From: Fibrella aestuarina BUZ 2
GTDB taxonomy: Bacteria > Bacteroidota > Bacteroidia > Cytophagales > Spirosomataceae
Assembly (NCBI RefSeq): GCF_000331105.1
Contig: NC_020054.1
Span: 3,045,451-3,109,450 of the forward strand
Length of the DNA stretch: 64,000 bases
Reading direction: 5' to 3'
Positions 1 to 9,348 of this stretch are shown here, piece by piece (the stretch's first letter is position 1; every line of letters starts with the position of its first letter). The translations under genes and the position numbers were made by a program. Under the pieces are notes generated by a model that made no database searches, was not told where the DNA came from, and worked only from the letters and a program-made list of their open reading frames with translations.

Positions 1-83
1 AGCGGCCCCAACCGGGTTTATTTCCTCGGCTTCCTGGGTAGTTGCCTATGGGAATTACTCTATCTGGACAGATCTATTTTTTT

Positions 84-1103
84 ATGTCAACCGTAAACAA
101 CTGGTCATCTTCACATTCCTTCGAACCCGTTCCTACTCCGCTGCAACGCCTGATTCGGCTACTGGGTACCGAACGCCGCGACATTGGGTACGTTTATTTA
201 TACGCGATCGTCGCCGGGTTAATTAGCCTGTCGTTGCCGCTGGGGATTCAGGCGGTGTTTAACCTGGTGTCGGGCGGCATGGTCTTCAGTTCGGTGTATG
301 TGCTGATTGGGCTGATCATCATCGGCGTTGTCATCAGCGGGCTGATCCTGGTGGGGCAGCAGGTGCTGGTCGAAGTATTGCAGCAGCGCGTCTTCGTAAA
401 AGCCGCTTTCGAGTTTACTTACCGCCTGCCCCGCATTGAACCCGACGCGCTCCAGGGGGCGTACCCCCCCGAACTGATGAACCGCTTTTTTGATGTGCTG
501 ACCATTCAGAAAGGCCTGCCCAAACTGCTGATCGACCTCACGGCGGCCGTAGTGCAGATTATCTTCGGGATTATCCTGCTGTCGTTTTACCACCCCGTTT
601 TCATTGGGTTTGGGCTCGTAACCATTCTGGTGGTGGTGGGGTTGGTGCTTGTTCTGAACAGCAGCGCCCTGAAAACCAGCCTGAAAGAATCGACCTACAA
701 ATACAAACTGGTGGCCTGGCTCGAAAACATGGCCGGTCGGCTCGACGAGATTCGGGAGGGAAAAGACAGCCGGGGCAACATGGCCCGCACCGACGAATAC
801 GTGGCGCAATACATTCTGTACCGCAATCAACACTTCAGTGTGCTCAAACGCTTCTTCTACAGTGCGGTGGCGTTCAAGACGCTCGTGGTTGGGGGGCTGC
901 TCATTCTGGGTACGACGCTGGTGGTAGGCCGGGAAATGACGCTGGGGCAATTTGTGGCTGCGGAGTTGGTCATCGTCCTGATCACAAGTTCCGTCGATAA
1001 GCTCATCATGAGTATCGACGTCGTCTATGACATGATGACTGCCGTTGAAAAGATCGGGCACGTAACCGACCTGCCGCTGGAAAACAGCGAGATTGCTGCG
1101 TAA
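84..1103 (+). CDS. ABC transporter membrane-domain protein without ATPase domain
   Basis: Predicted inner-membrane protein of 339 aa resembling the six-helix membrane domain of type I secretion ABC exporters. Hydrophobic segments lie at about residues 33-60, 70-95, 155-190, 265-285 and 290-312, with the long soluble loops typical of exporters (motif EIREGKDSRGN in the second half). There is no Walker A, signature or Walker B motif, so the nucleotide-binding half is absent from this gene. It is followed 2 bp later by an HlyD adaptor and then TolC, so it probably forms the inner-membrane part of a tripartite efflux or secretion system; the ATPase may be encoded upstream of the window. ATG at 84 is preferred; in-frame TTG 42 and ATG 48 would add 12-14 residues. 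The call on fold is good; the substrate is unknown. Confidence 0.75.
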   Translation: MSTVNNWSSSHSFEPVPTPLQRLIRLLGTERRDIGYVYLYAIVAGLISLSLPLGIQAVFNLVSGGMVFSSVYVLIGLIIIGVVISGLILVGQQVLVEVLQQRVFVKAAFEFTYRLPRIEPDALQGAYPPELMNRFFDVLTIQKGLPKLLIDLTAAVVQIIFGIILLSFYHPVFIGFGLVTILVVVGLVLVLNSSALKTSLKESTYKYKLVAWLENMAGRLDEIREGKDSRGNMARTDEYVAQYILYRNQHFSVLKRFFYSAVAFKTLVVGGLLILGTTLVVGREMTLGQFVAAELVIVLITSSVDKLIMSIDVVYDMMTAVEKIGHVTDLPLENSEIAA

Positions 1104-1105
1104 GC

Positions 1106-2491
1106 ATGTCCCAAACTGATTCTCCCACTATGCTCAATTTATCAAACAGTCGGGTTCAGGCCGACATTATAGATCAATTTCCGTTAAAGACCCTCCACGC
1201 TCTGCCCGACCTGAGAGCGGGGCGGACCATCGGGCGCTGGATGCTCGTGATTCTGTTTGTGCTGCTGGGTACGTTGTTTCTGCCCTGGCAGCAGAACATC
1301 AACGGCGAAGGCGAGGTAACCGCGCTGACGCCCCAGGATCGCCCCCAGACGGTACAGAACGCCATTGCGGGCCGGATCGAGCGCTGGAACGTGCGCGACG
1401 GGCAGTTTGTGCGCCGGGGCGATACGCTGCTGGTAATTTCGGAGGTGAAAGACGAGTATTTCGACCCCAACCTGCCCGAGCGGCTGCGCGAACAACTCGA
1501 CGCTAAAGAAGGCAGCCTGGAGGCTACCCAAGCCAAGATCAAGGCACTCGATGGGCAAATTGCGGCGCTTGAGACCGGCTTGCAGGCCAAACTCGAGTCG
1601 GCCCGGAACAAGGTGAAGCAGGCCCGCTTCAAGCTAACCATGGACAGCACCGACCTGGTGGCCCAACGCACCAACTACAAGATTGCCATCGACCGGCTGG
1701 CCCGCTCCGAGAAGATGTACAAAGATGGCCTGATCTCGCTCACCGATCTAGAGAGCCGCCGCCTGAAACTGCAGGAAGATTACGCCAAACTGATTTCGCA
1801 GGAAGCCAAGGTGAACGTGGCGCGGCAGGAGCTGATCAACGCCCGTATCGACCTGACCAACATTGAGGCCGATTACCGGGAGAAAACGGCCAAGGCGCAG
1901 TCGGACCGAAGCTCGGCGGTGTCGTATCTGGCCGAAGCCGGGGGCGAGATTTCGAAGATCGTCAATAAAATCAGTAGCGTCGACGTGCGGCGGGGGTTGT
2001 ACGTGATCCGGGCCCCGCAGGATGGCTTCGTCGTTAACTCGTTCAAAGCGGGTATTGGCGAAAACATCAAGGAGGGCGAGTCGATCGTGACCCTGCAACC
2101 CGACAACCCGTCGATTGCGGTCGAGTTATTTGTTCGCCCCAACGACGTACCGCTGATTCAGCGGGGCCGAACCGTGCGGCTCGAATTTGATGGCTGGCCG
2201 GCCGTGCAGTTTTCGGGTTGGCCCACGGTCGCCGTGGGTACGTTCGGCGGTGAGGTCGCCGTGATCGACGCCGTAGCCAGCAAGGGCGGGAAATACCGCC
2301 TGCTGGTGCGCCCCAAAGTAAGTGGGCACGACCCCAAATGGCCCGAGCAACTCCGCGTGGGGTCGGGTGTATATGGCTGGGTGATGCTCGACGACGTGCC
2401 GATCTGGTACGAAATCTGGCGGCAATTGAATGGCTTCCCGCCCAGCTTGCAGAGTGAGCCAACAAACGAAAAAGCAACCGTCAAAAAATGA
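1106..2491 (+). CDS. HlyD-family periplasmic adaptor (membrane fusion protein)
   Basis: Adaptor linking an inner-membrane exporter to an outer-membrane TolC channel. One membrane anchor at about residues 46-63 (MLVILFVLLGTLFLPW) is followed by a first lipoyl half-motif (about 85-110, GRIERWNVRDGQFVRRGD), a long alpha-helical coiled coil (about 125-270, many Lys/Glu/Gln), the second lipoyl half (about 300-325, IRAPQDGFVVN) and a C-terminal beta-barrel region. The 461 aa length is normal for the HlyD family. The start lies 2 bp after the stop of the ABC membrane gene, and its end overlaps the earlier possible start of the TolC gene (2488), so the three genes are one transcription unit. Substrate not predictable. 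Confidence 0.9.
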   Translation: MSQTDSPTMLNLSNSRVQADIIDQFPLKTLHALPDLRAGRTIGRWMLVILFVLLGTLFLPWQQNINGEGEVTALTPQDRPQTVQNAIAGRIERWNVRDGQFVRRGDTLLVISEVKDEYFDPNLPERLREQLDAKEGSLEATQAKIKALDGQIAALETGLQAKLESARNKVKQARFKLTMDSTDLVAQRTNYKIAIDRLARSEKMYKDGLISLTDLESRRLKLQEDYAKLISQEAKVNVARQELINARIDLTNIEADYREKTAKAQSDRSSAVSYLAEAGGEISKIVNKISSVDVRRGLYVIRAPQDGFVVNSFKAGIGENIKEGESIVTLQPDNPSIAVELFVRPNDVPLIQRGRTVRLEFDGWPAVQFSGWPTVAVGTFGGEVAVIDAVASKGGKYRLLVRPKVSGHDPKWPEQLRVGSGVYGWVMLDDVPIWYEIWRQLNGFPPSLQSEPTNEKATVKK

Positions 2492-2616
2492 GTAGAGACT
2501 GGTCCGCCGCTGTGGCAACCCCTTGCGTCCTGACCGACGTGAGCTGTCAGTCATCTGTCAACGGACACAAGCACAGACAACCTCGTACCGCTCATCCAGC
2601 TAGGGCGCACCGCCGG

Positions 2617-4089
2617 ATGGCCTTTTACAAGGTGATTGGCCTACTGATTGGTTTATGGAGCCACGTACCCAGCCAGGCACAGACACCTGCCCCGCCGCGA
2701 CCTGATACGGCTGTCTTCACGGCCGCTGAGTTCTTCGAGGCGGTGATGCAATACCACCCGCTGGTGCGGCAGGCGGCGCTACTGCCCGAGGAAGCCCGCG
2801 CCGACATTATGCAGGCCAGGGGGGCGTTTGACCCCAAGCTGTCGGCTACCTACGACCGCAAGGAGTTTGGCCCGCAAACCAACGGCGACCGGCTGTCGAG
2901 CGTGTATTACAACAAGTGGGGTTCCGAGCTGTCGGTGCCGGTGGCCCCGCTCGGCACCGATGTAAAAGTGACCTACGACCGGGCGTTTGGGGCCAAGCTG
3001 AACCCCGAAGCCACCACACCCGCCACGGGGCTGGTCGGCGTGGGCGTGAACGTACCCATCGGGCAGACGTTGCTCATCGATGCCCGGCGCAACGCGCTGC
3101 GCCAGGCCCGGCTGGGCGTGAATCTGGCGGATGCCGACCGGCTGAAAAACATCAACAAAACGCTTTTCGACGCCGCCAAGGCGTACTGGGAGTGGTATTT
3201 GTCGTACCGCAGCTACCGCCTGATCGACGAAGGCCTGCAACTGGCCGACGTTCGTTTTCAGGGCACCCGGCAGCGGGCATTGGTTGGCGAAGTGGCGACG
3301 ATCGACACCACCGAAGCGCTCATCACGTTGCAGGACCGGCTGGTGCAGCGGCAGCAGGCCGAGGTCGATCTGCAAAACGCCCGCCTGCGGCTGTCGGCCT
3401 ATTTGTGGGCGGCCAATGAACAGCCCATCGATCTGCCTGGCAACGTGGTGCCGCAGTTGGCTCCCAGCAGCGAAATCGCCAACGCGACGGTGCAGGCCTT
3501 GATCAATCAGGCGATGCAGCAGCACCCTGAATTGCTCAAACTGACGGCCAAAACCGAGCAGTTGCGGGTTGAAGAGCGGTTTCGGCGGGCGCTGTTACAG
3601 CCGCAGATCAACCTGAGCGCTGCCCTGCTGAGCCAGACGCCCCCGCTGCTGAGTGCGGCGGTGGATCAGCTGCCAACGTATTACTCGTTCCGGGGCGACA
3701 ATTATAAAATTGGTCTGGATGTGGTGTTTCCGCTGTTTCTACGGAAAGAACGGGGTAAGCTCAAGCAGGTACAGATCAAAGGCCAGCAACTGGTACTGGA
3801 ACGCCAGCAAACCGAGCGCGGCATTCAGAACGACATTCTGGCTGCACGCAACGAATTGCAGAATCTGGCCCGGCAGATCGTCGTGCAGGAGCAGACGTTT
3901 ATCAACCAGCGCCGCCTCGTGCAGGCCGAGCAGCAGAAGTTTGGTCTGGGCGAAAGCTCGCTGTTTCTGGTCAACTCCCGCGAGAGTAAACTCATCGATC
4001 TGGGGGTGAAGCTGGAAGAACTGCGTACCAAATACCAGAAAGCCCTGGCAAACCTCTGGTACGTGGCTGGTACCAACCAGATGCAGTAA
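2617..4089 (+). CDS. TolC-family outer membrane channel
   Basis: Outer-membrane efflux protein of the TolC family, third gene of the exporter operon. From ATG 2617 the protein is 490 aa and begins with a convincing signal peptide (MAFYKVIGLLIGLWSHVPSQAQ). An upstream in-frame ATG at 2488 overlaps the HlyD stop (ATGA arrangement) and would add 43 residues before the signal sequence, so it may be the coupled translation start or simply an artefact; the signal peptide favours 2617. The body has two similar alpha-helical coiled-coil halves, with long helices around residues 180-260 and 370-460, as in TolC duplications. It ends 14 bp before the convergent NRPS gene. Function as a channel is well supported; cargo unknown. 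Confidence 0.88.
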   Translation: MAFYKVIGLLIGLWSHVPSQAQTPAPPRPDTAVFTAAEFFEAVMQYHPLVRQAALLPEEARADIMQARGAFDPKLSATYDRKEFGPQTNGDRLSSVYYNKWGSELSVPVAPLGTDVKVTYDRAFGAKLNPEATTPATGLVGVGVNVPIGQTLLIDARRNALRQARLGVNLADADRLKNINKTLFDAAKAYWEWYLSYRSYRLIDEGLQLADVRFQGTRQRALVGEVATIDTTEALITLQDRLVQRQQAEVDLQNARLRLSAYLWAANEQPIDLPGNVVPQLAPSSEIANATVQALINQAMQQHPELLKLTAKTEQLRVEERFRRALLQPQINLSAALLSQTPPLLSAAVDQLPTYYSFRGDNYKIGLDVVFPLFLRKERGKLKQVQIKGQQLVLERQQTERGIQNDILAARNELQNLARQIVVQEQTFINQRRLVQAEQQKFGLGESSLFLVNSRESKLIDLGVKLEELRTKYQKALANLWYVAGTNQMQ

Positions 4090-4103
4090 GGACAACTGGC
4101 GCG

Positions 4104-6854
4104 CTATTGATGCCGGGTGTCGAGCACCGCCTGCAATTTGACCGCAAACGCCTTGTCGTTGGGTGGCGCAAAGATGTAGCTATGCTCGCCGGGTACGTCG
4201 TGGACGTGCACACCCCCCAGCGCGTAGTTGGTCCAGCCGTAATGGGCGTAGTCGTCGAGGTAAAACGTCTGGATCGTGGCCCGGAACAGGTGCACCGTCA
4301 GGTTGGCGGGCATGAGCACAAACTGCTTCAGCGCGGCCGCGTTGATGGCTTCAATCCGAAACGTGGTATCGAAGAGGGCTTCCTGCTGTTGAGCGCCGCC
4401 GAAGCGCAGGTTCCAGTAGGAGCGGATGAGCCGTCGCCGGAGCCAGTGATCGGGTCGGCGACTGTCTTTTACGCGCCAGTATTGGCGGATAAACCGCTGA
4501 TCAACGGCCTCCATCTTGTAGCGCGCGGCCTGCCGAACGCCCTGGTCGGCAACCAACTGCAAGGTATGGCGCAGCTTCATGAAGTTGAGCCCCACGGCCT
4601 GGCCCCGCACCCGCAGGCCTGAGTGGGTACCACCCGCATCGTGGGCATACGTATCAAATAAGGCGATCAGGCTCACGTTTCGGCCCTGCTCCTGTAGCTG
4701 CCGCGCCATTTCGTAGGCGACAATACCCCCAAACGAAAACCCGCTGAGCGAGTAAGGGCCGCTGGGGTTGTGCTGCACAATTTCGTCGATGTAGGCGCTG
4801 GCCATTTCGGTGATGGTGCGAAACGGTTTATCGATGCCATTGAGGCCCCGCGCCTGCAAACCAAATACGGGCTGATCGGGGTGGAGGTGCTGCGCTACTG
4901 CATTGAACAGCAACACGTTCAAGCCTGCGCCGTGCACAATATAAAGCGGTTCCCGACTGCCCGCCGACCGGATGGGTACCAGCGATTTCCACGAAATTAC
5001 GTCGGCATCGGCCTGCAAGAGGCCCGCCAGCGCGCGAATGGTCGGAAACTGAAACAGGCTGGCCAGGGGGAGTCGTCGGCCGGTCTGCTTTTCCAGCCGG
5101 GCCATCACCTGCACGGCAATCATTGAGTTGCCACCCAGCTCGAAAAAGTTGTCGTCGAGGCTCAGTAGTTCCGTAGGCAGCACCTGTGCCCAGATGTTGG
5201 CCACCAGGGCTTCGTCGGGTGTGAGGGTGTGGTGGTTGGCCAGCCGGTGGGTACGTTGCCCGGTGGTGGGGGCAGGCAGGGCCTTGCGGTCAATTTTGCC
5301 GTTGGGCGTGAGCGGCAGCTCCGGCAGGACCACAAACGCGCCCGGAACCATGTAGTCAGGTACGTGCTGACCCAACTGTTGCCGCCACGTTCGCACCAGT
5401 TCGGGCGCTACGGCGGTCGTTTGTTCGGTACCTGCTGGCTGGCGATAGGCCAGTTCGGGCACGACATAGGCGACCAATTGTTTCTCACCGAGGGTATCTT
5501 CGTGAGCCACCACCGCCGCCGCCCGGATCGACGCCAACTGCGTAAGCTGATGCTCGATCTCGCCCAGTTCGATGCGGTAGCCCCGCATTTTCACCTGATG
5601 ATCGAGGCGGCCCATGTAATAGACCTCGCTGGTTTTGGGCGAGTTGCCGTTCAGATAGCGCCCCAGATCACCGGTTCGGTACAGCCGGTCGGGCTCATCG
5701 CTGAACGGGTTGTCGATGAATTTTTCGGCGGTCAGTTCGGGGCGGTTGTAATAGCCATCGGCCACCCCGGCGCCGGCAATGCAGATTTCGCCGGCCTGCC
5801 CGTCGGTGGCCAACTGCCCCGCCTCGTCGATGATGTAAATGCGCGTGTTGGCAATGGGAAAACCGATGGTGATGCGGTCGTCGGTGGGCAGAATCTGTTT
5901 GCCCGTCACATACACAGTGGCTTCCGTAGGGCCATAGTAGTTCCAGAGGTCGCGGCACCGGGCCGTCAGTTGCCGGGCCAGGTCGAGTGGCAGCGCTTCG
6001 CCCGCCGTAATGATGCGCAGGTTTTTATTGCCAGGCCAGCCCACCGCCAGCAGCATCCGCAGCGTAGAGGGCGTGGTGTTGATGCAGGTGATGGTTTCGT
6101 CGGTCAGCAGGGTCGCCAGCTGTTCGGCATTCCGCATAGTAGCTGCGTCGACCATCACCGCTTCGGCACCCACCAGCAGCGGCAAAAAGATTTCGGCCAT
6201 CGATACGTCGAAGGCGATAGTCGTGGTGAGGGCCACGCGATCGGTAGGTAGCAGACCTGGTTCCTGTTGCAGACTCAGCAGCAGGTTGACGAGGCTATGG
6301 TGCCGGATGGGTACACCCTTGGGCCTCCCCGTTGTGCCCGACGTGTAAAGGATATACGCCAGATCGTCGCCGCTGGGCGCCTGCGTTGGCGGCGTGGCTG
6401 GGTACGTTGCCAGCGTAGGCCAAAAGGCATCGATCACCACCTCGCGTGCGCCCGGAAGCGCAAACCGCCCCTGGTGCGCCGCCGACGTGAGCAGCACAAC
6501 GCAACCGGCATCGGTGAGGCTGTAAGTGATGCGGTCGGTGGGGTGTTGCGGGTCGACGGGTACGTAGGCGGCCCCGGCTTTCAGAATACCCAGCATCGAC
6601 GCGATCAGCGGCAACGAGCGGTCGATTGCCAACCCCACCCGATCGCCCCGTTGAATACCCATCGCCAGCAGGGCATGAGCTACCCGATTGGCCTGCTCCT
6701 GCAGGTCCTGATACGTGAGCGTGTCATCGGCAAACCGCAGAGCCATACGCGACGTAAACCGGCGAGCCGTTTCGGCCAGCACCGAACAAACACTTTGAGA
6801 CGTATCGTATGACGGCGTGAATGTATTACAAGATTGGGCTGGCTGTGAATTCAC
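4104..6854 (-). CDS. Single-module NRPS: adenylation - carrier - thioesterase
   Basis: A 916 aa cytoplasmic nonribosomal peptide synthetase-like enzyme with no condensation domain. Adenylation motifs in order: YILYTSGTTGRPKG (about 168-182), NYYGPTEATVY (about 315), GEICIAGAG (about 358), YRTGDLGRYL (about 394), MRGYRIELGEIE (about 424) and the catalytic Lys in NGKIDRK (about 527). The carrier follows with the phosphopantetheine serine in FELGGNSM (about 579), then a thioesterase with GFSFGG (about 727) and a late His in GEHSY. By hand alignment to GrsA the ten pocket residues read D V A N I A Y V Y K; Asp at the first position fits an alpha-amino acid. The start is GTG at 6854; the next in-frame ATG is about 37 codons later inside the conserved region. 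No partner biosynthetic genes or phosphopantetheinyl transferase are next to it, and the product is unknown. Confidence 0.88.
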   Translation of the reverse strand: MNSQPAQSCNTFTPSYDTSQSVCSVLAETARRFTSRMALRFADDTLTYQDLQEQANRVAHALLAMGIQRGDRVGLAIDRSLPLIASMLGILKAGAAYVPVDPQHPTDRITYSLTDAGCVVLLTSAAHQGRFALPGAREVVIDAFWPTLATYPATPPTQAPSGDDLAYILYTSGTTGRPKGVPIRHHSLVNLLLSLQQEPGLLPTDRVALTTTIAFDVSMAEIFLPLLVGAEAVMVDAATMRNAEQLATLLTDETITCINTTPSTLRMLLAVGWPGNKNLRIITAGEALPLDLARQLTARCRDLWNYYGPTEATVYVTGKQILPTDDRITIGFPIANTRIYIIDEAGQLATDGQAGEICIAGAGVADGYYNRPELTAEKFIDNPFSDEPDRLYRTGDLGRYLNGNSPKTSEVYYMGRLDHQVKMRGYRIELGEIEHQLTQLASIRAAAVVAHEDTLGEKQLVAYVVPELAYRQPAGTEQTTAVAPELVRTWRQQLGQHVPDYMVPGAFVVLPELPLTPNGKIDRKALPAPTTGQRTHRLANHHTLTPDEALVANIWAQVLPTELLSLDDNFFELGGNSMIAVQVMARLEKQTGRRLPLASLFQFPTIRALAGLLQADADVISWKSLVPIRSAGSREPLYIVHGAGLNVLLFNAVAQHLHPDQPVFGLQARGLNGIDKPFRTITEMASAYIDEIVQHNPSGPYSLSGFSFGGIVAYEMARQLQEQGRNVSLIALFDTYAHDAGGTHSGLRVRGQAVGLNFMKLRHTLQLVADQGVRQAARYKMEAVDQRFIRQYWRVKDSRRPDHWLRRRLIRSYWNLRFGGAQQQEALFDTTFRIEAINAAALKQFVLMPANLTVHLFRATIQTFYLDDYAHYGWTNYALGGVHVHDVPGEHSYIFAPPNDKAFAVKLQAVLDTRHQ

Positions 6855-7287
6855 AGAAATAGGTGCTGGATAGCGATAAGACTTCTATTAAATTTAGATT
6901 AAAGGCGATGTTGGAGGTCACTCTACCAACTAGAAAGATTTTGGTAAAAATCGCCTTTATTTCGCTCTATTAGCCCTTTTTGTATTAAAATATGAACTGA
7001 TATAGTTTAATCAAGCTGTCTTTGGTGGTAAATACATAGGTATATATTGTGACCCTTTGCTAATGCGGTGTTCACAATTTGTTAGGCAAAAAAAGCTCTT
7101 GTAAAGGTATCGTAAGAGGGATCATTCCGTTTCCCGATTTAGCAAAGTACAAGAACCTGTCCTAGCTTCGGGCTTGATGTGGGCAATGCCGTATCAGCTG
7201 ACTGCTTTCCTGCCGTCCCGCCCTGTCAGGAAGTGTAGTGCTGTGGTCGCGTCAGTTTCTGCCCTAACCGGGACAATTGGTTTGCTG
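6855..7287. other. AT-rich intergenic region upstream of the NRPS gene
   Basis: About 430 bp without a convincing gene. It is markedly more AT-rich than its surroundings and must contain the promoter of the leftward NRPS gene. A 9-bp inverted repeat (AAAGGCGAT at 6901-6909 and its complement at 6950-6958) lies 47-104 bp upstream of the NRPS start. I found no exact TAnnTTTG box in the right orientation. An 85-codon frame at 7174-7431 runs antisense into the GNAT gene and looks spurious. Confidence 0.5.
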
Positions 7288-7770
7288 TTAAGCCGACCGT
7301 TTGTAAATGAATTCCTCAATCTCGGCTTGCCGCGCGTTGGCAAACCCTTTGTCGGTGCCAATTTTCACAAAGCCGCATTTTTCCAGCACGTGCTGCGAGC
7401 CGTAATTATCAAAGGCAACGCGCCCGTATAGAGGTCGGCTTGGCTCGATGGTCAGGAATTCGTTGAGTGCAGCCGTAGCAATACCCTGTCCCCAGTAGGG
7501 TTTATCGATCCAGTACGTAAGTTCTGCGTCGCCCTCCATCATGAATTTGGCTATGCTGCCTACAATAACATCATTCACGCGTATGGTGCGCGTGTGGTTG
7601 GTTGGGTCGGCCAAGTGCTTCGTGTATTTTTCAATATAAACCGCCCTGTCGGTTGGGTCCTTGGGCGTGAAAGCAGCTAAATAGATCGCCTCTTTATCAA
7701 GTTGAAACGTAAAAAAGGCATGTAGGTCCTCTGCCGTTGTTTTAGTCAGAGTTATCGTACTGGTTGTCAT
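7288..7770 (-). CDS. GNAT-family N-acetyltransferase
   Basis: A 160 aa protein of the RimJ/RimL-like GNAT family, which transfers acetyl from acetyl-CoA to an amine. The acetyl-CoA-binding motif A is visible as YWGQGIATAAL at about residues 93-103, preceded by the strand ELTYWID and followed by the typical LEKCGFVKIGT near residue 130-140. Length is normal for the family. It stands alone, transcribed leftwards and divergently from sufS. Substrate cannot be predicted. Confidence 0.88.
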   Translation of the reverse strand: MTTSTITLTKTTAEDLHAFFTFQLDKEAIYLAAFTPKDPTDRAVYIEKYTKHLADPTNHTRTIRVNDVIVGSIAKFMMEGDAELTYWIDKPYWGQGIATAALNEFLTIEPSRPLYGRVAFDNYGSQHVLEKCGFVKIGTDKGFANARQAEIEEFIYKRSA

Positions 7771-8086
7771 GTCAACGCTAATGGTTCTGAATTCTACAGT
7801 AAATCATACTATCTATTGACCAAAAATTCTGCATTTAGCTCCTGCATGATTCGATAGTGTCAGTGAGTTGATCGGTAGGGTAGTCGGGCGTTGAGTTGCT
7901 GACGTGCCAGGTCTTTATCCGGGTTGATAAGTCAGGCTTCTTTATCCAACCTGTGCCTGCCGGGTACGTTCGACTGGTAATGGCAGTATACGAAAGTTGC
8001 CGGGAAAAGGCGAATGGATTGATTGCTAGGCATTAGATTCCTGCTTCTATGCCAACTTTTTGGGGCGGTTCCGGTGTTCTTCCTGT
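7771..8086. other. Divergent intergenic region between GNAT gene and sufS
   Basis: About 315 bp holding the promoters of the two divergent genes. I see two copies of TCTTTATCC about 30 bp apart (around 7912-7950) and one copy of the abundant GGTACGT word, but no exact TAnnTTTG promoter and no small gene I could defend. Confidence 0.4.
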
Positions 8087-9325
8087 ATGCAAGCCATTAC
8101 GCAGACACCGCTCGACATTGCCCAGATTCGGGCCGATTTTCCGGTACTCAACCAACTCGTCAACGGTCGGCCGCTGGTTTATTTCGATAATGCCGCCACC
8201 ACGCAGAAGCCCCGGGCCGTGCTCGATGCGCTCACTCGCTACTACGAACACGACAACGCCAACATCCACCGGGGTATCCACGCCCTCGCCGAACGGGCTA
8301 CGGCCTCGTTTGAAGCGACGCGGCGGGCTGTGCAGTCGTTCCTGAATGCCCGCGAGGCCGAAGAAATCATCTTCACATACGGCACCACCGACGGCATCAA
8401 CCTGGTCGCTAAAACCTACGGCCGGACGTACCTGGGCGTGGGCGACGAGGTGATCATCTCGACCCTCGAACACCATTCCAACATCGTGCCCTGGCAGATG
8501 CTGTGCGAAGAGCGCGGCTGTGTGCTGAAGGTAATCCCGATCGATGACAACGGTGATCTGCTGCTGGACGAGTACGAGAAGCTGCTCACCGAACGCACCA
8601 AACTGGTGTCGGTGGTGCACGTTTCCAACGCGCTCGGCACCATCAACCCGGTCAAAACGATCATCGACAAGGCCCACGCGGTCGGGGCGGTGGTGCTGAT
8701 CGACGGGGCGCAGGCGACTTCGCACATCGACATCGACGTGCAGGCGCTGGATTGTGATTTCTATGTTTTCTCGGCCCACAAACTGTTTGGCCCCACGGGG
8801 ATGGGCGTGCTCTATGGCAAGCGGGCGTTGCTCGAAGCCATGCCGCCATTCCGGGGTGGGGGCGAGATGATCAAGGAAGTGACCTTTGAGAAAACGACCT
8901 ACAACGACATTCCCTATAAGTTTGAAGCCGGTACGCCCAACATCGCCGACGTGATCGCCGTCAAAAGCGCGCTTGATTACGTCGACTCGCTGGGGAAAGA
9001 GAACATTGCCGCTTACGAGCACGAGTTGTTGGCCTACGCAACCGAGGCGCTGCAGGGTATTGACGGACTACGTATCGTGGGGAACGCCAAAGAAAAAATA
9101 AGCGTGATCTCATTCGTGCTCGATGGTATCCACCACGAAGACACGGGCGTTATTCTGGATCAGCAGGGAATTGCGGTACGTACCGGACACCATTGTACGC
9201 AGCCGCTGATGCGCCGATTGGGTATTGCCGGAACCACGCGGGCCTCGTTCTCGGTTTACAACACGACCGACGAAATCGACCGGCTGGTGAAGGGCCTTGA
9301 GCGCGTAAAAACGATGATGGCCTAA
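8087..9325 (+). CDS. sufS: Cysteine desulfurase SufS
   Basis: PLP-dependent cysteine desulfurase (group II, SufS/CsdA type) supplying sulfur for iron-sulfur cluster assembly. The protein is 412 aa from ATG 8087; an upstream TTG at 8060 would add nine residues of poor quality. The PLP-binding lysine lies in FSAHKLFGPTGMG (about residue 228), preceded by LIDGAQATSHID, and the catalytic cysteine in RTGHHCTQPLMRR (about 367). First gene of a rightward cluster with a toxin/antitoxin pair, sufE, a DUF59 gene and a bacilliredoxin. The scaffold genes sufBCD are not in the window, so the pathway is split. Confidence 0.95.
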   Translation: MQAITQTPLDIAQIRADFPVLNQLVNGRPLVYFDNAATTQKPRAVLDALTRYYEHDNANIHRGIHALAERATASFEATRRAVQSFLNAREAEEIIFTYGTTDGINLVAKTYGRTYLGVGDEVIISTLEHHSNIVPWQMLCEERGCVLKVIPIDDNGDLLLDEYEKLLTERTKLVSVVHVSNALGTINPVKTIIDKAHAVGAVVLIDGAQATSHIDIDVQALDCDFYVFSAHKLFGPTGMGVLYGKRALLEAMPPFRGGGEMIKEVTFEKTTYNDIPYKFEAGTPNIADVIAVKSALDYVDSLGKENIAAYEHELLAYATEALQGIDGLRIVGNAKEKISVISFVLDGIHHEDTGVILDQQGIAVRTGHHCTQPLMRRLGIAGTTRASFSVYNTTDEIDRLVKGLERVKTMMA

Positions 9326-9348
9326 GCTCACCCTAAACCTAAGCTCAG

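Noticed and set aside
6901..6958. 9-bp inverted repeat upstream of the NRPS gene as a terminator
   Set aside because: The arms are 40 bp apart with no T-run and no gene ends there, so I list it only as part of the intergenic description.
7174..7431. 85-codon rightward frame before the GNAT gene
   Set aside because: Half of it is antisense to the GNAT gene and it has no gene-like features.
8033..9022. Long leftward frame antisense to sufS
   Set aside because: It is the mirror of a well-conserved gene, rich in His/Val/Gly as expected for antisense frames of GC-rich DNA, and has no recognisable domain.
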